This document shows positions 1 to 6,256 of a DNA stretch of 10,827 nucleotides, in pieces. This DNA comes from an uncultured Acetatifactor sp. GTDB lineage: Bacteria; Bacillota; Clostridia; Lachnospirales; Lachnospiraceae. Each line of letters opens with the position of its first letter. Positions within the stretch are counted from its first letter, which is position 1. The stretch is taken from the NCBI GenBank assembly GCA_948896875.1, contig CAQUWW010000088.1:1-10827 (forward strand), written 5' to 3'. The notes below the pieces were generated by a model that did not search any database, had not been told where the DNA came from, and was given only the letters and a program-made list of their open reading frames with translations. A program made the translations under genes and the position numbers.

Positions 1-294
1 CAGGATGCCGGATAACGTCCGGTGGAGGCGACTCCAAGGCCAGTGCAACAGAAAATGACAGCAGAATTGTACGGTATTGTCCCACAATTCTGTAATGGTG
101 GAAAGGCAGTGTAAGAGACTACCGTTCATCCGGTAACGGATGAAGCCGTGTAAACCCCATCCGAAGCAAGACCAGAACGAAGACTATAGGCCGGCCCGGT
201 CTGTTTTCAGGTAGGTCGCTGGATGCGGCTGGCAACAGCCGTGCTAGATAGATGATTATTCAAGACATAACCCGGCTTATCGTCTTGCTCACCT
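1..294 (+). ncRNA. rnpB: RNase P RNA, type A, 3' portion (5' end outside window)
   Basis: This is the catalytic RNA of RNase P, which trims the 5' leader from precursor tRNAs. Landmarks seen in order are CAGTGCAACAGAAAATGAC (about 40-58), GGTGGAAAGGCAGTG (about 97-111), GTAAACCCC (about 150-158), GAAGCAAGACC (about 163-173), GGTAGGTCGCTGGATGC (about 211-227) and the closing ACATAACCCGGCTTATCG (about 265-282) followed by a CTTGCTCACC-like 3' end near 294. They align in order with the equivalent blocks of the E. coli M1 RNA as I remember it, which supports type A. The 5' strand of P1 and the first conserved region lie upstream of the window, so the feature is partial. The exact 3' end is inferred. 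No protein-coding frame explains this stretch. Confidence 0.95.
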
Positions 295-301
295 AAAAAG
301 G

Positions 302-330
302 TTGAATATCCTGTGAAAATATGGTAAGAT
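302..330 (+). promoter_or_regulatory. Putative sigma-A promoter for pyrE
   Basis: TTGAAT (302-307) and TAAGAT (325-330) are separated by exactly 17 bases, close to the consensus -35 and -10 boxes. It starts only 8 bases after the inferred rnpB end and about 75 bases before pyrE. The predicted transcript would start near 337, just ahead of the hairpin at 343-357. Only sequence resemblance supports it. Confidence 0.5.
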
Positions 331-342
331 TTATAAGGTGTG

Positions 343-363
343 CGGAAAGTTTTTCCGGTTTTT
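343..363 (+). terminator. Short hairpin plus T-run: rnpB terminator or pyrE leader attenuator
   Basis: CGGAAA (343-348) pairs with TTTCCG (352-357) around a 3-base loop. After one more G come five T (359-363). This is a short Rho-independent-like terminator. It lies about 50 bases past the mature rnpB end, but also downstream of the putative pyrE promoter. It may therefore end rnpB readthrough, act within the pyrE leader, or both. Stem stability is only moderate. Confidence 0.5.
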
Positions 364-404
364 ATACCGCAAAGGTCTTTGAATACAAAGGAGAAGGCAG
401 ACAA

Positions 405-1079
405 ATGGATAGCTATAAGCAGGAATTTATCGAATTTATGGTGGACAGTCAGGCGCTTAAGTTTGGTGAGTTTACATTAAAGAGTGGGAGGAAGTCCCCC
501 TTTTTTATGAATGCCGGTTCTTATGTGACCGGAGCCCAACTGAAGAAGCTGGGAGAGTATTATGCAAAGGCCATCCATGAGAATTTCGGAGATGACTTTG
601 ACGTACTTTTCGGACCGGCGTACAAGGGGATTCCTCTGAGCGTGGCAGCGGCTATCGCCTACAGTGAATTGTATGGACGGGAAGTGCGCTATTGTTCCAA
701 CCGCAAGGAAATCAAGGATCATGGGGATACAGGGATTTTGCTGGGCAGTTCTCTGAAGGATGGAGACAGAGTGGTGATGATTGAGGATGTGACCACTTCC
801 GGCAAGTCCATCGAGGAAACTTTTCCCATTATCACAGCGCAGGCGAAGGTGGAGATCCGGGGATTGATGGTGTCCCTGAACCGTATGGAGAAGGGGCAGG
901 GCGGAAGCTTAAGCGCATTGGATGAGATTCAGGAGAAATATGGTTTTGCGGCTCGCTCTATTGTAACAATGGAAGAGGTGACCGAATATCTGTACAACAG
1001 ACCTTACAAAGGACAGGTTTATATTGACGATGCGATAAAGGCAGCATTGGATGAATATTATAAAATTTACGGAGCCTGA
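405..1079 (+). CDS. pyrE: Orotate phosphoribosyltransferase
   Basis: It transfers the phosphoribosyl group of PRPP to orotate to give OMP, the fifth step of de novo UMP synthesis, in the cytoplasm. The 224-residue product has the family's usual size. Seen motifs are FTLKSGRKSPFF (23-34), GPAYKGIPL (70-78), the mobile catalytic loop NRKEIKDHGD (99-108, with the Lys and His expected in the active site) and the PRPP-binding VVMIEDVTTSGKS (123-135). The ATG at 405 is chosen because AAAGGAGAA lies about 9 bases upstream. The reading frame stays open back to 321, but those 28 codons cover the leader hairpin and lack a ribosome binding site. It follows rnpB and precedes a small membrane protein gene, probably cotranscribed. 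No other pyr gene is in view. Confidence 0.96.
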   Translation: MDSYKQEFIEFMVDSQALKFGEFTLKSGRKSPFFMNAGSYVTGAQLKKLGEYYAKAIHENFGDDFDVLFGPAYKGIPLSVAAAIAYSELYGREVRYCSNRKEIKDHGDTGILLGSSLKDGDRVVMIEDVTTSGKSIEETFPIITAQAKVEIRGLMVSLNRMEKGQGGSLSALDEIQEKYGFAARSIVTMEEVTEYLYNRPYKGQVYIDDAIKAALDEYYKIYGA

Positions 1080-1164
1080 TGTTGTCGGCGATATCGAAAA
1101 TGCTGTCAGTACCGGGAGGCATTCAGGTTCCGAAGTCCGAAGAGAACAGGAAGGGAGTAGAGAT

Positions 1165-1317
1165 ATGGAGCAGAAGATATATAAAGTAATGAAAGGTGCG
1201 GGAGCGACGAATATCGTGTTGGGAGTCATTATGCTGGTTGTGGGTATTGTGTCGGGAATCCTGTTGATTATCGCAGGAGCGAAGCTGAATGCGGGCAAGT
1301 CCAAAATTTTATTTTGA
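1165..1317 (+). CDS. Small single-span membrane protein, 50 residues
   Basis: I do not recognise a named family. The 50-residue product begins MEQKIYKVMKGAG, has one long hydrophobic stretch (about residues 16-39, rich in V, I, L and G) and ends in a basic tail with two lysines. This suggests a one-span inner-membrane peptide. The ATG at 1165 has GGGAG 7 bases upstream. The frame opens at 1051 inside pyrE, but that 38-residue extension is charged and has no binding site. It lies 85 bases after pyrE and just before a strong hairpin, so it is probably the last gene of the pyrE transcript. Function is unknown. The good ribosome binding site and clean hydrophobic profile argue that it is real. 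Confidence 0.7.
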   Translation: MEQKIYKVMKGAGATNIVLGVIMLVVGIVSGILLIIAGAKLNAGKSKILF

Positions 1318-1333
1318 GTGAGGAGTAACAGGC

Positions 1334-1362
1334 GGGCATTTCCTGAGGGAGGTGCCCCTTTT
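1334..1362 (+). terminator. Rho-independent terminator after the pyrE unit
   Basis: A 10-bp stem forms between 1334-1343 and 1348-1357, with two G-U pairs and a TGAG loop, followed by C and four T (1359-1362). It begins 16 bases after the stop of the small membrane gene and fits the end of the pyrE transcript. Its 3' arm includes GGGAGG, the only Shine-Dalgarno-like sequence before the next gene, so it could also affect translation of that gene. Confidence 0.65.
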
Positions 1363-1371
1363 AGAATTTAT

Positions 1372-1695
1372 ATGAAGAAGAAAAAGGGCTATCTTTTTAC
1401 GGATAAAAAGAATTCCAATCGGGCTGTGATGGCAACTATTTTAGGGATTATCAGCCTGGTCTCTCTGGCGGTGGTAGTGTTTTTCTCCTATCGCAGCGGC
1501 GGAGTGGCAAAAACAGGGTATGGAGTGACTGCTTTTCTGGCCGGTATCTATTCTCTGACGGGTTTTGTGCTGGGGCTTGTGACCATACAGGATAAGAACT
1601 ATTTCAGGCTTTTTCCGGTACTGGGAATCCTGTTGAATGGAGCCGCGCTTGCGGGGATAGGCCTGATATTATATATGGGAGGTAATCTGGAGTGA
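1372..1695 (+). CDS. Uncharacterised three-span membrane protein
   Basis: The 107-residue product has a basic start (MKKKKGYLFTDKKNSNR), then three hydrophobic segments at about 20-40, 50-70 and 80-103, and a short acidic end. This predicts a small integral membrane protein with a cytoplasmic N-terminus. It resembles short uncharacterised membrane proteins common in Lachnospiraceae, but I cannot name the family reliably. The start is uncertain. ATG 1372 gives the sensible N-terminus, but the nearest GGGAGG is about 20 bases away and sits inside a hairpin. The alternative GTG at 1318 abuts the previous stop and would encode the hairpin. The gene overlaps the next by 4 bp (GTGA), suggesting coupled translation with the aminopeptidase. 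Confidence 0.75.
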   Translation: MKKKKGYLFTDKKNSNRAVMATILGIISLVSLAVVVFFSYRSGGVAKTGYGVTAFLAGIYSLTGFVLGLVTIQDKNYFRLFPVLGILLNGAALAGIGLILYMGGNLE

Positions 1696-3767
1696 GCGAC
1701 ACGGAAGTGATTCAGGAGAGATATGACCTGGCGGTAGAAAGGCTCAGGAAGATTTCCGGTGAAAAGATTGGGGATGAGGAGCTGGAAGCATTTTTTTCAT
1801 TCTGCGCCGGCTTTCTGCTGCTGATGGATGATACTCGTACCTTTCTGGCACAGGACGGTCTGAGGAAGGCGGACCTGGAAGAACTGGAGCGCAGGAATCA
1901 GGCTTTGTATGCGGATATTCTGCCAAAACAGTATGAAGAGAGCTATGCGAATCCGGCCTGTGCGGTCAGGCGACTGGGGGAAGAGCGGGGAAGTCTGTTG
2001 TCTGCCCTGTATGCGGAGCTGCGCAGTCTCATTGCCTTTGTATATGAAAACAGGCTGGAGGAAATCGTTATTCGCATGGAGCTGTTTGTGGAGGTGTATA
2101 CGGCATTTGCCTATGCGGCGGAGAGCGGAGAGGAATTTCCTTCCGGGAAGGATATTCGGGAAATGCTTTACTGGTTTGCCTGCGATTATACGGAGCTTGC
2201 TTCCAGGCGCAGAATCAGGGAGCAGATGGATCCGGAAGATTGCTTTGCTGTATCTGTGATTCGGGAAAGCGATCTGACAGATATCAGATATTTGTATGGA
2301 TATGGAGAATATGTGAGCAAAAATGAGAGGGAGACGGCGCTGTTTATGGCCGGACTTCCGGAAGCCACCGTTGCCACCATGGCGGATACCTACACGGAAG
2401 GCTATCGAATCGGCTTTGAAGTTACCGGCAAGGATCTGGCTGTTAAGAATTCTGTGTCGCTCTGCTATCGGCTGGGGTTCGAGCGGATGATGCGCCGGGC
2501 TGTGGAGAATTTCGAGAAGATGGGTTTAAAGCCTGTGGCGGCCCGTGCCGTTGTCAGCGTGTTGGATAACAGAGGCGCTACCAGAGGCAGAAGCGGTTTT
2601 TGCGGCGGCATCCCTAATATGCAGTATGACTATGATCATAAAGATGATAAGGCGGTCTTTTTTGACAGGAATTATATGAATCGCAAGCTGGAAGCCGGCC
2701 GGGCGGCGTACGAGGAGAATAGAGAGGCTGCCGCAGGATATGCGGGCCCTGCGCTGGTGGAGACTTTTGGCGAGGCAGATTTCAATCCGGTGACCAAAAA
2801 GGAGGCATTTCAGCTTTCCGGAGAGCAGAGCCGCCTGTGGCTGGAATATCGCGCAAAAGCGGGAGCGCTGCAGCGGGAATATATTCCGGAGGAGGAGACC
2901 AGCTTTACCATTATCGCATTTCCGGTGCCGGAGATCGGCCCGGTATTTGAACAGCTTTTCCATGAGATCATCAGAATCAATACGCTGGATTACATGCTTT
3001 ACCGCAGGGTACAGCAAAACCTGATAGACGTGCTGGATACGGCGGATTTCTGTGAAATAAAGGGGATGAACGGCAACCGGACAGATCTGAAAATTAATCT
3101 GTACAAATTGTCCGACCCGTCCGGAGAGACTATTTTCGAGAACTGTGTGGCGGATGTGAATATTCCTGTGGGAGAAGTATTTACCTCTCCGGTGTTAAAA
3201 GGAACAGAAGGGGTCCTTCATGTGAGCCGGGTCTTCCTGAGAGGGCTGGAATACAGAAATCTGGCTGTTACTTTTCAGGACGGGATGGTTACAGATTACT
3301 CTTGTGACAACTATGAATCGGAGGAGGAAGGCAGGAAATTCATCCGGGAGAATATTCTGGCACGCCATGATACGCTTCCTATGGGGGAATTTGCCATCGG
3401 TACCAATACCACGGCTTATGTGGCGGCCAGACGTCTGGGAGTGGAAGCAAAGCTGCCGATTCTCATTGCGGAGAAGATGGGGCCGCATTTTGCGGTGGGA
3501 GATACCTGCTATTCCCATGTGGAGGATGTGAAGGTGTACAATCCTGACGGGAAAGAGATTGTGGCCAGATCCAATGAGGTGGCAGATCTTCGTGGCAGCA
3601 GACCCATGGAGGCCTATTACAACTGCCATACGGATATTACCATTCCCTATGACGAATTGGGAGAATTGACCGCAGTGCGAAAGGACGGCAGCCGCATCGC
3701 TGTGATCAGAGCCGGCAGATTTGTGCTGCCGGGCTGTGAAGAGCTGAATAAAGCTTTTGAGGAATAA
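1692..3767 (+). CDS. M29-family metalloaminopeptidase with long N-terminal extension
   Basis: It probably removes N-terminal residues from peptides using a two-metal site, in the cytoplasm (no signal peptide). The C-terminal part carries the M29 (AmpS/AmpT/PepS) pattern in order: GEVFTSP with E495, GEFAIGTN with E566, EKMGPHF with E594 and H599, and CHTDITIP with H646 and D648. By analogy with Thermus AmpT, these match the expected metal ligands and catalytic glutamate. At 691 residues it is far longer than the usual 370-410. About 240 N-terminal residues, mostly charged and helix-like, lack an obvious family. GTG 1692 is chosen because GGAGG lies 9 bases upstream and the start overlaps the stop of the membrane protein gene. 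Substrate specificity cannot be read from the sequence. Confidence 0.88.
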   Translation: MSDTEVIQERYDLAVERLRKISGEKIGDEELEAFFSFCAGFLLLMDDTRTFLAQDGLRKADLEELERRNQALYADILPKQYEESYANPACAVRRLGEERGSLLSALYAELRSLIAFVYENRLEEIVIRMELFVEVYTAFAYAAESGEEFPSGKDIREMLYWFACDYTELASRRRIREQMDPEDCFAVSVIRESDLTDIRYLYGYGEYVSKNERETALFMAGLPEATVATMADTYTEGYRIGFEVTGKDLAVKNSVSLCYRLGFERMMRRAVENFEKMGLKPVAARAVVSVLDNRGATRGRSGFCGGIPNMQYDYDHKDDKAVFFDRNYMNRKLEAGRAAYEENREAAAGYAGPALVETFGEADFNPVTKKEAFQLSGEQSRLWLEYRAKAGALQREYIPEEETSFTIIAFPVPEIGPVFEQLFHEIIRINTLDYMLYRRVQQNLIDVLDTADFCEIKGMNGNRTDLKINLYKLSDPSGETIFENCVADVNIPVGEVFTSPVLKGTEGVLHVSRVFLRGLEYRNLAVTFQDGMVTDYSCDNYESEEEGRKFIRENILARHDTLPMGEFAIGTNTTAYVAARRLGVEAKLPILIAEKMGPHFAVGDTCYSHVEDVKVYNPDGKEIVARSNEVADLRGSRPMEAYYNCHTDITIPYDELGELTAVRKDGSRIAVIRAGRFVLPGCEELNKAFEE

Positions 3768-3768
3768 A

Positions 3769-3792
3769 AACCGGGCGGATATTCTGCTGGTT
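3769..3792 (+). terminator. Weak hairpin after the aminopeptidase gene
   Basis: AACCG at 3769-3773 can pair with TGGTT at 3788-3792, continued by GCGG with CTGC after one bulged base, around an ATATT loop. No T-run follows on the + strand, while an A-run precedes it. It may mark the end of the aminopeptidase transcript, but the call is weak. Confidence 0.25.
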
Positions 3793-3806
3793 CATGAAAA
3801 TAGTGG

Positions 3807-3835
3807 TTGCATAGAACGGCATATTTTAGTAAACT
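3807..3835 (+). promoter_or_regulatory. Putative sigma-A promoter for the purEMND run
   Basis: TTGCAT (3807-3812) and TAAACT (3830-3835) are spaced by 17 bases. The boxes fall in the 152-base gap before purE, giving a leader of roughly 75-80 bases. I see no purine riboswitch core and no PurR-box-like repeat in the gap, so regulation is not evident. Confidence 0.5.
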
Positions 3836-3919
3836 AGAAACTGGAAAAAGAGTGCAAAAATAAAAAGCAGCCGGAAGAATGCGGACGGGGAACTGAAGAC
3901 AGGAGGAAATAGAACAGAC

Positions 3920-4450
3920 ATGGATAAGAATGAGAAAAATATGCCGCGGGTAGGCATTGTGATGGGCAGTGATTCCGATATGCCGGTTATGGCGAAAGCG
4001 GCGGATATTCTGGAGGAACTGGGCATTTCTTATGAGATGGCAATTATCAGCGCCCACAGGGAGCCGGATGTATTTTTTTCCTATGCGAAGAGTGCGGAGG
4101 AAAAAGGGTTTAAGGTAATCATTGCAGGGGCGGGAATGGCGGCTCATCTGCCGGGTATGTGTGCGGCCATATTTCCAATGCCGGTCATCGGGATTCCCAT
4201 GCATACTTCGTCTCTGGGCGGAAGAGATTCTCTGTATTCTATTGTGCAGATGCCGTCCGGTATACCGGTGGCGACGGTGGCGATAAACGGCGGAGCCAAC
4301 GCCGGACTTCTGGCGGCCAAAATTCTGGCCACTTCAGATCCGGAATTGTTGGGAAGACTGAAAGAATACAGCGCTAAATTAAAGGAGCAGGTAGAGGCTA
4401 AGGATGCGAAATTGAAGGAGCAGGGATACAAGGCCTATCTGGAGGGGTAA
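3920..4450 (+). CDS. purE: N5-carboxyaminoimidazole ribonucleotide mutase (class I PurE)
   Basis: It shifts the carboxyl group of N5-CAIR to give CAIR in de novo purine synthesis, in the cytoplasm. The 176-residue product shows the phosphate-binding GSDSD (16-20), SAHREP (44-49), AGAGMAAHLPGM (69-80), GIPM (91-94) and SIVQMPSGIP (107-116). The AAHLPG motif matches class I enzymes rather than the class II AIR carboxylases. The C-terminal 25 residues are a lysine- and glutamate-rich helix (about 146-170), slightly longer than in the E. coli enzyme. AGGAGG at 3901-3906 supports ATG 3920, with a rather long 13-base gap. Class I PurE normally works after PurK, and no purK is adjacent. It heads a purE-purM-purN-purD run. 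Confidence 0.96.
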   Translation: MDKNEKNMPRVGIVMGSDSDMPVMAKAADILEELGISYEMAIISAHREPDVFFSYAKSAEEKGFKVIIAGAGMAAHLPGMCAAIFPMPVIGIPMHTSSLGGRDSLYSIVQMPSGIPVATVAINGGANAGLLAAKILATSDPELLGRLKEYSAKLKEQVEAKDAKLKEQGYKAYLEG

Positions 4451-4490
4451 CTGTCCTCCTGTATACAGATATGATACAGACAGAGAGTAA

Positions 4491-4532
4491 GATACGGACA
4501 GCAGGATACGGGCGGCAGAATGCAGACAGAAA
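4491..4532 (+). repeat. Short degenerate tandem repeat between purE and purM
   Basis: GATACGGACAGCAG (4491-4504) is followed directly by GATACGGGCGGCAG (4505-4518), two 14-base units with two differences. A looser third copy is at 4519-4532. Related pieces occur at 4473-4483 (GATACAGACAG) and 4541-4551 (AATACGGAAAG). The array fills most of the 113-base gap and no gene is seen in it. Confidence 0.5.
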
Positions 4533-4563
4533 ATAGATAGAATACGGAAAGGCGTGGATTGAG

Positions 4564-5589
4564 ATGGATTACAGGAAAGCTGGAGTAGATATCGAGGCGG
4601 GTTATCAGTCAGTGGAGTTAATGAAGACTTACGTAAGGCAGACGCAGAGAGCGGAGGTCCTGGGAGGAATCGGTGGCTTCTCGGGTGCATTTTCCGCGTC
4701 CGCTCTGAAGGATATGGAGAAACCGGTTCTGCTGTCCGGGACAGACGGTGTCGGAACGAAGCTGAAGCTGGCATTTTTGCTGGACAGACATGACACCATC
4801 GGAATTGACTGTGTGGCCATGTGTGTGAACGATGTGGCCTGTGCCGGAGGCGAGCCCTTATTTTTCCTGGACTATATCGCCTGCGGCAAGAATTACCCGG
4901 AAAAAATTGCCTCGATTGTAAAAGGCGTAGCCGAAGGCTGTAAGCAGGCAGGTGCGGCGCTGGTGGGCGGTGAGACGGCGGAGCATCCCGGTCTGATGCC
5001 GGAAGAGGAATATGATCTGGCAGGCTTCGCAGTGGGCGTTGCGGATGAGAAGAATCTGATTACAGGAGCAGATATCAGGGAGGGAGACGCCCTGATCGGG
5101 ATTGCATCCTCCGGTGTCCATTCCAACGGTTTTTCCCTGGTGCGCAGTGTGTTTGAGATGACCAGAGAAAGCCTGGATACGTATTATGAGGAACTGCATG
5201 GAACCTTGGGAGAAACGCTGCTCACACCCACTATCATCTATGTGAAAGCTTTGAAGGCAGTGAAGGATGCCGGCGTTACCATCAAAGGGGCAAGTCATAT
5301 TACGGGCGGCGGTTTCTATGAGAATATTCCCAGAATGCTGCCGGAGGGAGTCCGGGCTGTGGTGAAGAAGGACAGCTATCAGGTTCCGCCAATTTTCCGT
5401 CTTTTGCAGGAGAGGGGAAACATTGAGGAGAAGGTAATGTATAATACTTATAATATGGGCCTTGGGATGGTGCTGGCAGTGGATCCCGCCGATGTGGAGA
5501 GGACCATGGAAGCCGTGAGAGCGGCAGGGGAAGCGGCCTATCTGGTGGGTAATTGCGTGTCCGGTGAAAAAGGGGTGGATCTATGCTGA
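4564..5589 (+). CDS. purM: Phosphoribosylformylglycinamidine cyclo-ligase (AIR synthetase)
   Basis: It closes the imidazole ring, converting FGAM and ATP to AIR, the fifth step of purine synthesis. The 341-residue product matches the family length and shows GGIGGFSG (34-41), the ATP-binding TDGVGTKL (60-67), CVNDVACAGGEPLFF (87-101), VGGETAEHPG (134-143), SSGVHSNGFSL (182-192) and a later SHITGGGFYENIPR motif. These are the conserved blocks of the PurM/PurL/HypE/SelD fold. GGAAAGG about 11 bases upstream supports ATG 4564. It follows purE after a 113-base repetitive spacer. Its stop overlaps the purN start by 7 bases, pointing to coupled translation. Its substrate-producing enzyme PurL is not in the window. 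Confidence 0.97.
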   Translation: MDYRKAGVDIEAGYQSVELMKTYVRQTQRAEVLGGIGGFSGAFSASALKDMEKPVLLSGTDGVGTKLKLAFLLDRHDTIGIDCVAMCVNDVACAGGEPLFFLDYIACGKNYPEKIASIVKGVAEGCKQAGAALVGGETAEHPGLMPEEEYDLAGFAVGVADEKNLITGADIREGDALIGIASSGVHSNGFSLVRSVFEMTRESLDTYYEELHGTLGETLLTPTIIYVKALKAVKDAGVTIKGASHITGGGFYENIPRMLPEGVRAVVKKDSYQVPPIFRLLQERGNIEEKVMYNTYNMGLGMVLAVDPADVERTMEAVRAAGEAAYLVGNCVSGEKGVDLC

Positions 5590-6224
5590 GAATCGTGGTG
5601 TGTGTGTCCGGCGGAGGGACGAATCTACAGGCGATTCTGGACGGGGTGGAGACAGGAAAGATCACAAATACGGAAGTGATCGCCGTCATCAGCAACAATG
5701 CGAAAGCCGGAGCACTGGAGAGGGCAAAAGCCCGAAACATTCCAGGTATCGTTCTGTCTCCTAAAAAATATTCCGACAGAGAAGCTTATAACCAGGCATT
5801 TACGGAGAAGATGAAGGAACTGGAACCGGATCTGGTGGTACTGGCCGGATTCCTGGTAAAAATTCCGCCTCAGATGGTGTCCGCATTCAGCGGCAGGATA
5901 GTGAACATTCATCCCTCTCTGATTCCGTCTTTTTGCGGTGTGGGATATTATGGGCTGAAGGTGCATGAGAAAGTGCTGGAGCGAGGCGTGAAAGTAACGG
6001 GCGCCACAGTGCATTTCGTGAATGACGGTATGGACGAGGGTCCGATTATTGCACAGAAGGCAGTGTGTGTGGAGGAAGAAGATACCCCGGAGATTCTCCA
6101 GCGCAGGGTGATGGAACAGGCGGAATGGATTCTGCTTCCCAAGGCCATCGATGACATTGCCAATGACCGGATCCGAATCGTGGGCAATCGGGTGTGTTCC
6201 GTTGCCGGCGGGAATGGAAAATGA
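5583..6224 (+). CDS. purN: Phosphoribosylglycinamide formyltransferase (GART)
   Basis: It moves a formyl group from 10-formyltetrahydrofolate to GAR, the third step of purine synthesis. The 213-residue product is close to the usual size. It shows the phosphate-binding SGGGTNLQ (9-16), NIHPSLIPSF (108-117, with catalytic N108 and H110), SFCGVGYYGLKVHE (116-129) and HFVNDGMDEGPII (144-156, with D151 at the catalytic aspartate position). ATG 5583 lies inside the 3' end of purM, overlapping it by 7 bases. The upstream GGTGAAAAAGGGG stretch may act as the ribosome binding site. The gene is followed after 32 bases by purD, whose product supplies its substrate. Confidence 0.97.
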   Translation: MLRIVVCVSGGGTNLQAILDGVETGKITNTEVIAVISNNAKAGALERAKARNIPGIVLSPKKYSDREAYNQAFTEKMKELEPDLVVLAGFLVKIPPQMVSAFSGRIVNIHPSLIPSFCGVGYYGLKVHEKVLERGVKVTGATVHFVNDGMDEGPIIAQKAVCVEEEDTPEILQRRVMEQAEWILLPKAIDDIANDRIRIVGNRVCSVAGGNGK

Positions 6225-6256
6225 GCTATCGATTTAAAAAGAAGAGGTGTGACAGC

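Noticed and set aside
207..404. Minus-strand frame over the rnpB 3' end and pyrE leader
   Set aside because: It is antisense to a conserved structural RNA and has no domain signal.
3836..3919. Purine riboswitch or PurR box in the purE leader
   Set aside because: No purine riboswitch core (the paired loops with a three-way junction) and no PurR-type repeat is visible. The leader is A-rich and shows no convincing stem.
4491..4532. CRISPR array
   Set aside because: The 14-base units are directly adjacent, too short and degenerate, have no unique spacers, and no cas gene is present.
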